Source of the DNA: JAFGGT01 sp036733165
GTDB lineage: Archaea; Methanobacteriota_B; Thermococci; Methanofastidiosales; NM3
Assembly: GCA_036733165.1 (NCBI GenBank)
Contig: DAINBB010000006.1
Coordinates: forward strand, 4,677-68,676
Length of the DNA: 64,000 nucleotides
Direction of reading: 5' to 3'
Positions 9,369-17,174 of this stretch are shown piece after piece (the stretch's first letter is position 1; every line of letters starts with the position of its first letter). The position numbers and the translations under genes are program-made. The notes under the pieces were generated by a model, which was not told the DNA's origin, did not search any database, and saw only the letters and a program-made list of their open reading frames with translations.

Positions 9369-10105
9369 TTCATCACCTTGAATGCGTTAGCCAACATAAT
9401 CGATGTCTCGTATTCCAGCAGGTCCGCGGACCTGGATGTGTCCACTATCACGGTGCCGTCAAGAGCGTGCGGATAGTACACGGCGCCATGCGAGGTGCCA
9501 CACCCCAGATGGACAAGGCTACGGTATATTAGATTTCCCGATATCCCGTCCGGGGCGATTATGAAGTTCGAGTCCTTTATGGCCTCCTCGATCATGATCT
9601 CATGGTGTTTGATACCAAGCTCCTCTGCTATCATTCGAGCTTCGATGATGGTCACATCAACATAGCGTGACCTTCCTATGTCGTCCCATCTCCCTCCGGA
9701 GAGTATAGATATCTTTGGCTCTATGTCAAGAGTCCTTAGAAAGTCGTTGCCGAACTCGGCCAGCTTGATCTTGTCCCTGAGGCTCTCTCCCTCGTCTATG
9801 CCGACGGGCGCGAGCAGGAAATACTTCTTGTCGGTCGTGCCGAGAAGGGCTATACGGTAGTGGGCGTCTATCTCATAGACCTTTTGCATGGCGCGCAGGA
9901 AGTGCGCGGAGCGCAGCGTTCCCCTTACCAGGCAGTCCACATCGCCCCTTTTGAGTGCCAAGAGGGCAGTCTCCTCCTCTTTCAGTATCCTTAGGGGACA
10001 TAGGTCGAAGTTTTCAACGATCCGCATGATCTTCTTGATATCGGTGTAGGCGCCTATGCCAACAGTTATGTCCTTGGACATCTTCTTTCTTAAGATATCT
10101 AGCAT
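9347..10105 (-). CDS. mtxX: MtxX (methanogenesis marker protein 4), phosphotransacetylase-like
   Basis: A 252-residue protein beginning with GIGAYTDIKKI, with a phosphotransacetylase/PlsX-like fold. Conserved regions are VDCLVRGTLRSAHFL, ILSGGRWDDIGR, FIIAPDGISGNLIYRSLVHLG and YYPHALDGTVIVDTSRSADL. MtxX was named as a possible methyltransferase subunit beside mtr genes, but its activity is unproven. It is first in the operon with mmp11 and a radical SAM gene. A possible TATA element (aataaatat) lies about 35 bases upstream. In this family it is good evidence that the genome comes from a methanogen or a near relative. Confidence 0.82.
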   Translation of the reverse strand: MLDILRKKMSKDITVGIGAYTDIKKIMRIVENFDLCPLRILKEEETALLALKRGDVDCLVRGTLRSAHFLRAMQKVYEIDAHYRIALLGTTDKKYFLLAPVGIDEGESLRDKIKLAEFGNDFLRTLDIEPKISILSGGRWDDIGRSRYVDVTIIEARMIAEELGIKHHEIMIEEAIKDSNFIIAPDGISGNLIYRSLVHLGCGTSHGAVYYPHALDGTVIVDTSRSADLLEYETSIMLANAFKVMKCSQGKK

Positions 10106-10253
10106 CTTTATCCCTTATGCACTAAAGAGAAGGATATTTATTTTTTATTTAAATGTTTCTAATATATTATATAATCGGACAATTGTCATCACTTCATTGT
10201 TCGATTGTGTTAATTTCATTGTTGGATTGGGCGATGAGGAAAAAATGATATCA

Positions 10254-11162
10254 TCATATTTTCTCAAATCTCTTGACAATATAGTGGAAGGGAACCGGCA
10301 TTGTGCTCCAGGGAATGTTGTATAGCACGACTCCGAGAACCACCATGGGGGAGAAGAACTTGGCCGTGAACACCACGCCGAGGCTAATGTTGCAGTAGTA
10401 GATTATGGTCGATGACGCCACCCTGTCCCCAAACGGCCTCCAAAAGGAGGAGTACCAGCCTATTATGTGCATCATAGCGGCAAGGAGAAAGAAGAACAGC
10501 GCCATCCTGACAGTCCTGTCTATGTCCTCCAACATGTAGTCCGAATAGCTGCCGATTATCGCCATGATGATCAGGAAGAGCAGGAAGATGTTTACCATGG
10601 CATAGTACTTCGAGGTCCTGCCGACAAGGCCGGGCACCGCTCTTTTCACGGCCACGGACAGCACGAACGGCACGAAGACCACCTTTGCCAGCATGACGAC
10701 CATGTCGCTGAAGCTTGCCTGCGTCTCGACACCTATGAACAACTCTATCAGGAACGGCATGGTGAACGGGGCCAAAAGCGACGTTATCACGGTCAGGAGG
10801 AGGGCTATATGGACATTTCCCTTGAGAAGGTCGGTTATCGATGTTGAGGACATGGCGGAGGGAAGGGCGCCGATTATCAGGACAGATGCCGCCACCCCCG
10901 GATACAACACCTTTGCAACGGAATATTGCACTATGGGGGATATGAAGAGTATCATGGCCGCCAGGTAGAGTATGTAGGATGGATTGGATGCTGTCTGTCT
11001 GAGGTCCTTTGGATCAATCTTCAGCATCGTGAAGAACATTATACCTACCAGGAAGTAGAGTATGTAAGGCTCCATGGCCTTGGCAACACCCGGCATAAGG
11101 AGCCCAATCACAAACCCCAGTGCGATGAAGAGCGAGAAGTTGCCCTCTATCTGCTTGAGCAT
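10254..11162 (-). CDS. Bile acid:sodium symporter (BASS/SBF) family transporter
   Basis: A 302-residue integral membrane protein with about nine or ten hydrophobic segments. It carries the BASS hallmark GALPSAMSSTSITDLLKGN and a later FHYIVKRF tail. BASS proteins carry organic anions with sodium; substrates in archaea are mostly unknown, and pantoate or similar acids are possible. The ATG at 11162 lies about 25 bases downstream of a TATA element (attatatatt), giving a leaderless start; an upstream in-frame start at 11195 is rejected. It is divergent from the chelatase gene. Confidence 0.75.
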   Translation of the reverse strand: MLKQIEGNFSLFIALGFVIGLLMPGVAKAMEPYILYFLVGIMFFTMLKIDPKDLRQTASNPSYILYLAAMILFISPIVQYSVAKVLYPGVAASVLIIGALPSAMSSTSITDLLKGNVHIALLLTVITSLLAPFTMPFLIELFIGVETQASFSDMVVMLAKVVFVPFVLSVAVKRAVPGLVGRTSKYYAMVNIFLLFLIIMAIIGSYSDYMLEDIDRTVRMALFFFLLAAMMHIIGWYSSFWRPFGDRVASSTIIYYCNISLGVVFTAKFFSPMVVLGVVLYNIPWSTMPVPFHYIVKRFEKI

Positions 11163-11224
11163 AGGATGATTATGGGAGGCAATATATAATATCATTGCCT
11201 ACATATATCGTTAGGGATGTTCAA

Positions 11225-11620
11225 ATGGGAAAGAGGGCGTTGGTACTGATAGGGCATGGCAGTAGGCTCCCCTACAATTCCGAGGTCGTAAGCGGCCTGG
11301 CCAGGATACTGGAGGAGAGGGGGGCCTGGGACGAGGTGAGATATTGCTTCAACGAGATGAACGAGCCAAACATGCCAGACACGCTTGACGAGCTCTGCAG
11401 GGACACGGAAATTACAACGATAGTGTTCTTTCCGCTCTTCATATCTATGGGAAAGCATACCACGGAGGACATCCCGAGGGCGCTTCACATCCCGAAGGGC
11501 GAGTTCTATGTCGAAAGGGCCGTGAACGGCGTGAGGAGAAGGATAGTCCTCTCAGGCCCGCTGGGTGCCGAGGAGGCCCTTGCGGAGCTCATAGAAAAGA
11601 GGGCGCTGTCGCTGCTTTGA
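11225..11620 (+). CDS. cfbA: Small sirohydrochlorin chelatase, CbiX/CfbA type
   Basis: A 131-residue protein, the single-domain length of archaeal CbiX(S). The class II chelatase signature is visible: LIGHGSRLPYNSEV near the N-terminus, then FFPLFISMGKHTTEDIP with the metal-site His. In methanogens this enzyme inserts Ni (coenzyme F430 path, CfbA) or Co (corrinoid path) into sirohydrochlorin. The ATG at 11225 follows a TATA-like element (catatatcg) by about 27 bases. An in-frame start at 11195 would run through that promoter. Confidence 0.78.
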   Translation: MGKRALVLIGHGSRLPYNSEVVSGLARILEERGAWDEVRYCFNEMNEPNMPDTLDELCRDTEITTIVFFPLFISMGKHTTEDIPRALHIPKGEFYVERAVNGVRRRIVLSGPLGAEEALAELIEKRALSLL

Positions 11621-11674
11621 TGGTGGCAAGTAGTATTGTGCCTCTAGCTATCGATCAAAAGAAGGTGGCAACCT

Positions 11675-11992
11675 GATTAGAATAGGCGACACGCCCGCAG
11701 ATGACCGTATTCCCACAAGCCAGAAAACACACTCGTTCTCGGTCCTGCGACCCCAAAAGCATTGAATGTCCTCTCTACCGTTGCTTCCTTCCGGACCTGG
11801 CGGGGTTTGAAAGATTAGGCATGTTAACCCTTTCCTCCAAAAGGGCCCCATGCTCCACCAATCAGATGGGACAGGACTTCACAGGCGTAGCATGCCTCAG
11901 AACCCATGTTCCTACGACGCTCCACGGGCTTCGGTCCCAGCATCTAGACGGTTTCTGGTAACAGGGGACGCCTGGCTCCCCGACCTAGTCAA
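11675..11992 (-). ncRNA. ffs: Archaeal signal recognition particle 7S RNA
   Basis: Read on the minus strand, this contains the invariant S-domain helix 8 core CCAGGTCCGGAAGGAAGCA (plus-strand complement near 11782-11800). The Alu-domain 5' part has GTCCCCTGTTACCAG and GGGACCGAAGCCCGTGG, typical of archaeal 7S RNA. The 5' end (ACTAGGTCG) can pair with the 3' end (CGCCTA) to close helix 1. The span of about 318 nt is as expected. Exact ends are estimated from helix 1 and the TATA box. Confidence 0.93.
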
Positions 11993-12014
11993 GGATAAAT
12001 GTTGTCAATGGGTT

Positions 12015-12024
12015 CTTTTATATG
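12015..12024 (-). promoter_or_regulatory. TATA box for the SRP RNA
   Basis: Read on the minus strand, the sequence is catataaaag. Its centre lies about 27 bases upstream of the predicted 5' end of the SRP RNA near 11992, the standard archaeal distance. Confidence 0.6.
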
Positions 12025-12089
12025 TTTCGTAAATCCGCGCCTTCCCCCCTTTCCACACACCGCATATTCAAACTATCACAATAATGCCC

Positions 12090-12378
12090 TTATATCATTA
12101 TAGTGGCGAACAGTATACGTGGGGCCAGAACTTGCGAGTGCGGCATTCTCTTGCGGACCGTCCTTCATTTTTGCCGTCCTCATCGACCCCCTATGTCCTT
12201 GGCGCGTCAGCTTCACTATGGGGCCAGGCGGCTCGTCTCTCAACTCGTTGGATTACACCGGATAGGGCACTGTTCTTCGCACTGTCGAAGCAATCGGCCG
12301 AGAAATCAAAAGAAAATGACCACGGCTCCGATCTTTCGACCAGAGCCTGTCGTTTGGAACGAGACACTGGGGCAATGT
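12090..12378. other. G+C-rich segment without a credible gene, possible structured RNA
   Basis: This is intergenic yet much richer in G+C than the surrounding A+T-rich spacers, as archaeal RNA genes often are. A TTATAT element at 12090-12095 on the plus strand would place a transcript start near 12118. Short hairpins are visible, such as cttcg-cactgt-cgaag near 12274 and tgt-cgtt...aacg-ag-aca near 12350. I could not match it to RNase P, 5S, tRNA or box C/D RNA; the RNase P core (GAGGAAA, ACAGAA) was looked for and not found on either strand. ORFs here differ in frame and have no family features. Confidence 0.35.
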
Positions 12379-12627
12379 CTAAAGTCCCTGATGCATGTAG
12401 GTGTCATATCCCTTGTTCGTGAACTTGACTATGAACGTGGGCGCGGCACCTTCCATTATCTTGACGTATCCTCCCCTTGAAAGCTCGTCCAGGAAGGGGA
12501 CGAATTCATCGGCACCGATCTTCAGCGTCTTTTCTATCTCTATCTTGCCGGCATATCCCGGAGGCTTGTTCTCGTAGGTGTCACGGAGCAGTTCCAGGAT
12601 CATCTGGTATCTTGTATTGACTACCAT
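12379..12627 (-). CDS. Small winged-helix-like protein
   Basis: An 82-residue protein starting MVVNTRYQMILELLRDTYENKPPGYAG. The helix-turn-helix-like pattern (two helices, EIEKTLKIGADEFVPFLDELSRGGYVKI, then a beta wing ending FIVKFTNKGYDTYM) resembles a short winged-helix DNA-binding domain. The ATG at 12627 follows GGTG; an in-frame TTG at 12639 is also possible. It is alone, 92 bases upstream of the Memo stop on the same strand but with its own A+T-rich leader. Target genes are unknown. Confidence 0.55.
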   Translation of the reverse strand: MVVNTRYQMILELLRDTYENKPPGYAGKIEIEKTLKIGADEFVPFLDELSRGGYVKIMEGAAPTFIVKFTNKGYDTYMHQGL

Positions 12628-12719
12628 TTTCAGCACCAATCATACTTTGATGCCACATTTAAAAAAATTTCTGAATGAATAATTGAATATATTTATAAAA
12701 CAGAATAATATCCCTAAAT

Positions 12720-13580
12720 TTATCTAAATATAATGGAACCGTACCCAACGACCACGTTGGGGTCCCGCGACTTTTCATAAGATGTGGTGTAGTCCAGTAT
12801 CCTTCCCTTTAGGTCGAACTGGTCCGCCATCAGCATCGAGATGGCAGCCGCACCATAACCGCACATGGTGTAGTTGAGATTCGCTATGAAGTCGTAAAGC
12901 CCGTCGACGTCCTTCTGCTCGACCATGTTCAGCACCTGCCTGTCGTTCCTCTCGATCCAGTCGATGGTCTCCCCTTCGCTGCCTGAGAAGGGCCTGTATC
13001 CGTAGGCTGCCCCGAAATGCACAAGGTCAGACGAGGCAATGACGCACACGTTGTCGTCGACCGACGCCTTGATGGCCTGGGAGACCTCTATGACGCTGTC
13101 GAGGTCCTGCAGCCCCAGGCATATGGGCACGAAGGACACATCGTCACTGAAGTATTGGATGAACGGAAGCTGCACCTCTATCGAATGCTCCATCTGGTGT
13201 GCACTGATGTCGTCTGATATCAGGTCCGAGCTTTCTAAGAGAGCGGAAGCCAGGTCCTCGTCTATCGGCAGACTGCCCATGGGGGTCCTCCATTCCCCCT
13301 CCCTCATCAGGGATATCGGGTCGCCCAGCCCCGTGTGGTTGGGCCCGATGATGATGAATCTGTCGGGCATGTCCTCTGCTAGGGCGGCGTAGAAACTGGC
13401 GGCGGTCCTGCCGGAGTAGTAATATCCCGCGTGCGGTGAAAGACCGCATGCGATCCCCCTCCCCCTCTTCACGCTGCCGGGCGCAATGCCCATGTCAGAC
13501 AGGTAACCATTCAACATGCCCCTGATTTCCGATGAGGTGGCTGGATAGAAACCTCCCGCGGCGACACTTTCTCTTATCAT
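12720..13580 (-). CDS. amrB: AmmeMemoRadiSam system protein B (Memo family)
   Basis: A 286-residue Memo-family protein. The metal/active-site histidines expected of the family are seen in SPHAGYYYSG, GPNHTG, HQMEHSIEVQLPF and SSDLVHFG, and the conserved Cys in NYTMCGYGA. The family is related to class III non-haem iron dioxygenases; its cellular role is unproven. It overlaps the pyrI stop by four bases (ATGA), so it is translated with pyrB-pyrI. The matching radical SAM partner is encoded separately at 48028-49086. Confidence 0.88.
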   Translation of the reverse strand: MIRESVAAGGFYPATSSEIRGMLNGYLSDMGIAPGSVKRGRGIACGLSPHAGYYYSGRTAASFYAALAEDMPDRFIIIGPNHTGLGDPISLMREGEWRTPMGSLPIDEDLASALLESSDLISDDISAHQMEHSIEVQLPFIQYFSDDVSFVPICLGLQDLDSVIEVSQAIKASVDDNVCVIASSDLVHFGAAYGYRPFSGSEGETIDWIERNDRQVLNMVEQKDVDGLYDFIANLNYTMCGYGAAAISMLMADQFDLKGRILDYTTSYEKSRDPNVVVGYGSIIFR

Positions 13581-14038
13581 CCCAAAACCTTTTCGACATC
13601 TTTTTCATCCATCGTCCGCTCACAATACTCACATCTGATGAGCAGCGGCGTTTTTTCCATAATCTTGAAACGCGTTCTCACCTTCTCATGATTCGTGATG
13701 CACAGCGGATTGGTACAGGGTATGATGCTCTCGAACCTCTCGGGCAACGCTATCTTGCCCTTCTCTATGACATCGTAGTTCTTGATTATGTTGACAGTGG
13801 CCTCCGGCGATATGAGGGCTATCGACGAAACCTCCTCTGCCGACAGCGCCCTGTTCTCGATCTTCACGATATCCTTCCTCTCCGTCTTCCCGCTACAGAC
13901 ATTCGACGCTATCGTCACTGTCTCGTTGTACTTCTCCAGATGCAGGATTTTCACGACGGCGTACGCCTTGCCCGGAAGTATGTGGTCTATCACGGTGCCG
14001 TTGTTGATGGCGCTGACCTTGAGTTTCCTCGTGCTCAT
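13577..14038 (-). CDS. pyrI: Aspartate carbamoyltransferase regulatory subunit
   Basis: A 153-residue regulatory chain. The N-terminal allosteric domain begins LKVSAINNGTVIDHI. The C-terminal zinc domain carries the four ligands in CTNPLCITNHE and CEYCERT. It binds nucleotide effectors and assembles with PyrB. Its ATG overlaps the pyrB stop (ATGA) and its own stop overlaps the Memo start, giving a tight three-gene operon. Confidence 0.95.
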   Translation of the reverse strand: MSTRKLKVSAINNGTVIDHILPGKAYAVVKILHLEKYNETVTIASNVCSGKTERKDIVKIENRALSAEEVSSIALISPEATVNIIKNYDVIEKGKIALPERFESIIPCTNPLCITNHEKVRTRFKIMEKTPLLIRCEYCERTMDEKDVEKVLG

Positions 14039-14940
14039 CTTTCCACCCCAAGAAGGATCGAGAGTATGGCCATCCTTACAGGGATGCCGTTCTTGGCCTG
14101 CTGGAAGTATATGGCGTTCTTCATCAGGTCTATGTCATTGGATATCTCCGAGATTCTAGGAAGGGGATGCATGATCTTGGCATTGCCCAGGAGCTTGATA
14201 GAGTCCATGTCGATCCTGTATGCGTCCTTTGTCCTCTCGTATTCGTTGGGGTCGGCGAATCTCTCCTTCTGTATCCTGGTGGCGTATACGATGTCCACCT
14301 CGGGAAGCTCGTCGAGATTGACTATCTCGGTATATGGTATCTTGCCGTTGAGATGCTTTCTCACACCCTTTGGCATCCTTAGCTCCTCCGGGGAGACGAA
14401 CACGAGTTCCACGTCGTACATCGAGAGCGCATGCGCCAGGGAGTGCACGGTCCTGCCGTACTTCAGGTCCCCCAGAAGCGCTATCCTGAGCCCGTCGAGC
14501 GCCTTGAACTCCTTCTTCATGGTGTAGAGGTCCAGAAGTGTCTGGGTGGGGTGCTGATTGGCACCGTCGCCGGCGTTGATCACCGGGATGCTGGCCACTT
14601 CTGCCGCAAGCCTTGCAGAGCCTTCCAGCGGGTTGCGGATCGCGATGACATCGCTGTACTTCTCCATGGTCAGCACGGTGTCGATAAGGGTCTCCCCCTT
14701 CTTGACCGACGTGTTGTTGGTGTCCGAGAATCCGATCACAGAACCGCCGAGCCTTTGCATGGCGGACTGGAACGACATCATGGTCCTGGTGGAGGGTTCA
14801 AAGAAAAGTGATGCTAGTATTTTTCCCCGTGCGAGGTCCGTTCCGCATGAAACATACCGTTCCATCTCCTTGGCCTTTTCATGGATGAACTCGATCTCTG
14901 CCTTGGAGATATCTCTTATTGATATGATGTCTTCAAGCAT
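14035..14940 (-). CDS. pyrB: Aspartate carbamoyltransferase catalytic subunit
   Basis: A 301-residue enzyme that joins carbamoyl phosphate and aspartate in pyrimidine synthesis. Diagnostic motifs are FFEPSTRTMMSFQSAM (carbamoyl-phosphate loop), GDGANQHPTQTLLDLYT, and MHPLPRISEI. The ATG at 14940 follows AGGTGG by seven bases; an in-frame GTG at 14949 lies within that site and is rejected. The divergent pyrC gene shares the short promoter region. Confidence 0.96.
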   Translation of the reverse strand: MLEDIISIRDISKAEIEFIHEKAKEMERYVSCGTDLARGKILASLFFEPSTRTMMSFQSAMQRLGGSVIGFSDTNNTSVKKGETLIDTVLTMEKYSDVIAIRNPLEGSARLAAEVASIPVINAGDGANQHPTQTLLDLYTMKKEFKALDGLRIALLGDLKYGRTVHSLAHALSMYDVELVFVSPEELRMPKGVRKHLNGKIPYTEIVNLDELPEVDIVYATRIQKERFADPNEYERTKDAYRIDMDSIKLLGNAKIMHPLPRISEISNDIDLMKNAIYFQQAKNGIPVRMAILSILLGVER

Positions 14941-14949
14941 TATTTCCAC

Positions 14950-14991
14950 CTAGGCACCACTTTTTATAAAGTGGATACCTATAGTTTTCTT
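14950..14991. promoter_or_regulatory. Short divergent pyrB / pyrC promoter region
   Basis: Only 51 bases separate the two start codons. The plus-strand element tttttataaagtgg (about 14959-14972) sits some 25 bases before the pyrC ATG at 14992, giving a leaderless pyrC transcript. On the minus strand the pyrB ribosome site AGGTGG lies at the left end. Shared control of both pyrimidine units is likely from this geometry. No operator could be identified. Confidence 0.5.
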
Positions 14992-16158
14992 ATGGACCCA
15001 CTCAATATAAATATTTTGACACCTACCGGAAAGCAGGGCAAATGTCTTCTTATCGATGGCGAACGGGTGTCGGAACTGGGACCTTGCGGAAAAGGTGCGC
15101 CTCCGGGCCATGTCCTGTTGCCGTCCTTCATCGACATGCACGTCCATTTCAGGGATTTCGAGCAATCCGCCAAAGAAACTGTCAAGACGGGGTCCATGGC
15201 CGCATTGGCAGGCGGCGCGTCCGCCGTGTGCGACATGCCGAACACGGTCCCGCCGGTCTCCAGCAGGGATATCTATGAGAGACGGCAGGCCCTTTTCGAA
15301 AGAGATTCGATGTGCGACTTTCTGATAAACTTCTGCATCTATGACAAAGCATCTTTGGAGGCGGCGAAAAACGTGGACGCCTTCTTCATAAAGATATTTT
15401 TAGGAGAGACCACCGGCTCCTATGTCCTTGACCCCGACCTCCTCGAGGATGTCTTCCGGCTGAGACGACCGATAGCTATCCACGCCGACATCGACGGCAT
15501 GAAGTCCAGTATAAAATACTCAAAGAGATTCGGGACCCCCCTCCACATATGCCATGTCTCGAAGAGGGAGGAGGTGGAGCTCATTGCAGGGAACAAGGAC
15601 GGGAACATAACATGCGAGGCCACGCCCCATCATCTGTTCCTTTCCGGAGAATATGATGTGAAGCCCCCTCTTTGCAACGAGACCGACAAGAGGTATCTGT
15701 GGGCCTCATTGGGAAATGTCATCGACATCGTCTCATCCGACCATGCCCCCCACACCCTCGAGGACAAGGATGCGGGAGCATACGGCGTGTCGGGCATCGA
15801 GACGCTGGTGCCGCTGATGTACACCGCCCTATCCCGGGGCAACATATCCTATGAGAATTTTTGCAACTGCATGTATCTCAATCAGTCAAGGATCCTGTCG
15901 CGGCTTGGGAGGGATTTCGGTTTTGGGCTCGGGGGCAGGGCAGACTTTACAATATTGGATACCAGCGAGACCTTTTCTATAGACCCTGGAAACTTCCATT
16001 CAAAAGCCAAACATTCCCCTTTTGAGGGATTTGGGGTGGATGCCAGGATATCCGAGACCTGGGTGCGGGGAAAACCCTTCTTCATTGACGGAAAATTCTT
16101 AGAGGGCGCCAACGGAAAGCAAATCTCCAAAGGCTATAGATTCAACCATAAAGCTTAA
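14992..16158 (+). CDS. pyrC: Dihydroorotase
   Basis: A 388-residue amidohydrolase of pyrimidine synthesis. The metal-binding HVHFRD near residue 50, the lysine stretch FIKIFLGETTG for the carboxylated Lys, the histidines in IAIHAD and HICHVSKREE, and the SSDHAPHT loop are all present. The length suits archaeal PyrC. The ATG at 14992 fits a TATA box 25 bases upstream; an earlier in-frame start at 14971 overlaps that promoter and is rejected. It is divergent from pyrB-pyrI. Confidence 0.92.
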   Translation: MDPLNINILTPTGKQGKCLLIDGERVSELGPCGKGAPPGHVLLPSFIDMHVHFRDFEQSAKETVKTGSMAALAGGASAVCDMPNTVPPVSSRDIYERRQALFERDSMCDFLINFCIYDKASLEAAKNVDAFFIKIFLGETTGSYVLDPDLLEDVFRLRRPIAIHADIDGMKSSIKYSKRFGTPLHICHVSKREEVELIAGNKDGNITCEATPHHLFLSGEYDVKPPLCNETDKRYLWASLGNVIDIVSSDHAPHTLEDKDAGAYGVSGIETLVPLMYTALSRGNISYENFCNCMYLNQSRILSRLGRDFGFGLGGRADFTILDTSETFSIDPGNFHSKAKHSPFEGFGVDARISETWVRGKPFFIDGKFLEGANGKQISKGYRFNHKA

Positions 16159-16184
16159 AATAATATCAAAAAATATCACATTCA

Positions 16185-16496
16185 ATGCTTAAGATATACC
16201 ACTTCTACGCTGATTGGGCCGAGGACTGCGACGTACAGAACAGCATACTTGAGGAACTGGTGCGCGACTATGACGACATAATCGTCGAGCTTGTCAACGT
16301 CGACTACCAGGAACCCAAGGCCAAGAAATACGAGATCGTGACCATTCCCACGCTCGTGTTCGAGCTTGACAAGGAAGTGGTATCGAAGATAGAGGGCCTC
16401 ATGGAGCTTGAGGACCTTGAGGACGTTATCGACGAGATATTCTCTGAGGAGTATGAAGAGGAGGAGTTTTGGGACGATTCCCCAGACACGCAATAG
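16185..16496 (+). CDS. Thioredoxin-fold protein lacking the CxxC active site
   Basis: A 103-residue protein with the thioredoxin order: a beta-strand LKIYHFYADW, a helix, VNVDYQ and the cis-proline loop VTIPTLVF. At the usual WCGPC position it has WAEDCDVQ, with only one Cys, so a dithiol reaction is not possible by itself. The C-terminus is very acidic (EEYEEEEFWDD). It overlaps nothing upstream and its end lies close to the lipid kinase start, so the two may be co-transcribed. A binding or chaperone role is possible. Confidence 0.6.
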   Translation: MLKIYHFYADWAEDCDVQNSILEELVRDYDDIIVELVNVDYQEPKAKKYEIVTIPTLVFELDKEVVSKIEGLMELEDLEDVIDEIFSEEYEEEEFWDDSPDTQ

Positions 16497-16510
16497 CCGC
16501 CGGTGATCAA

Positions 16511-17149
16511 GTGACAAGCGACATGATAGAGGAACTTAAGAGGAAGGCCGTGCACATCGGGATGGGCCTTTGGATGTTCTATCCCCTCTTCCTTGAAAGG
16601 ATCCCCGCCCTTATGGTCGTCCTCTTCATGCTGTTTTTGGCCCTTTTCATTCTCAGGCCCCATGTATGGGGCAAGGCGTTCGATGCCATCGCCAGACCCG
16701 AGGACCACGGTTACAGATATCTCATCGGGCCTCTCGTCTACATCTGCGCCATCGGCATCTGCGTCATGTCATATCCACTCTTCATATCTGCCGGCTCCAT
16801 CGGCATCATGGCGTTCGGGGACGGATTCGCGACCCTTGTGGGAAAGAAGTGGGGGAGGATCAGAAATCCATTGGACATGAACAAGACGCTGGAGGGAACC
16901 TTCGCGTTCATACTCTTCGCTTTCTTGGCCGTGACCCTTTCCTTTTATTTCACCGCACCGATCACCCCGAAGACGGACATATTGATAGTCACCGCCACGG
17001 GGGCCCTGATAGGTGCATTTGTGGAGATGTTCCCGTTCGAGGAACACAGGGGAAGCGGGATATTCCGGAGAATAATCATTGACGACAACTTCTTTGTGCC
17101 CATCGTCTCCGGGCTTGCGATGTATGCCATATATCAGTTTTACCTGTAG
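16511..17149 (+). CDS. Polyprenol/dolichol-phosphate kinase-like membrane protein (SEC59/phytol kinase family)
   Basis: A 212-residue integral membrane protein with about six hydrophobic segments. It shows family motifs RKAVHIGMGL, IMAFGDGFATLVGKKWG, NKTLEGTFAF and EMFPFEEHRGSGIFRRIIIDDNFFVP. This family includes CTP-dependent dolichol and phytol kinases and related CDP-lipid enzymes, so a role in prenyl-lipid phosphorylation is likely. The start is uncertain: GTG at 16511, directly after GGTGAT, or ATG at 16523. The gene follows the thioredoxin-like gene. Confidence 0.72.
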   Translation: MTSDMIEELKRKAVHIGMGLWMFYPLFLERIPALMVVLFMLFLALFILRPHVWGKAFDAIARPEDHGYRYLIGPLVYICAIGICVMSYPLFISAGSIGIMAFGDGFATLVGKKWGRIRNPLDMNKTLEGTFAFILFAFLAVTLSFYFTAPITPKTDILIVTATGALIGAFVEMFPFEEHRGSGIFRRIIIDDNFFVPIVSGLAMYAIYQFYL

Positions 17150-17174
17150 AGAAAAGAAAAAGAGAGAACGAGCC

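Noticed and set aside
11648..12032. Several short frames on both strands
   Set aside because: They lie over the SRP RNA, whose conserved core and ends account for the sequence.
12118..12370. RNase P RNA
   Set aside because: A minus-strand stretch (atgaaggacggtccgcaag) vaguely recalls the 3' core of RNase P, but the ACAGAA and GAGGAAA core elements that form P4 are missing, so I do not call it.
12103..12480. 125-codon plus-strand frame over the unassigned segment
   Set aside because: It continues into the antisense of the small winged-helix gene and the protein looks random; a structured RNA is more plausible.
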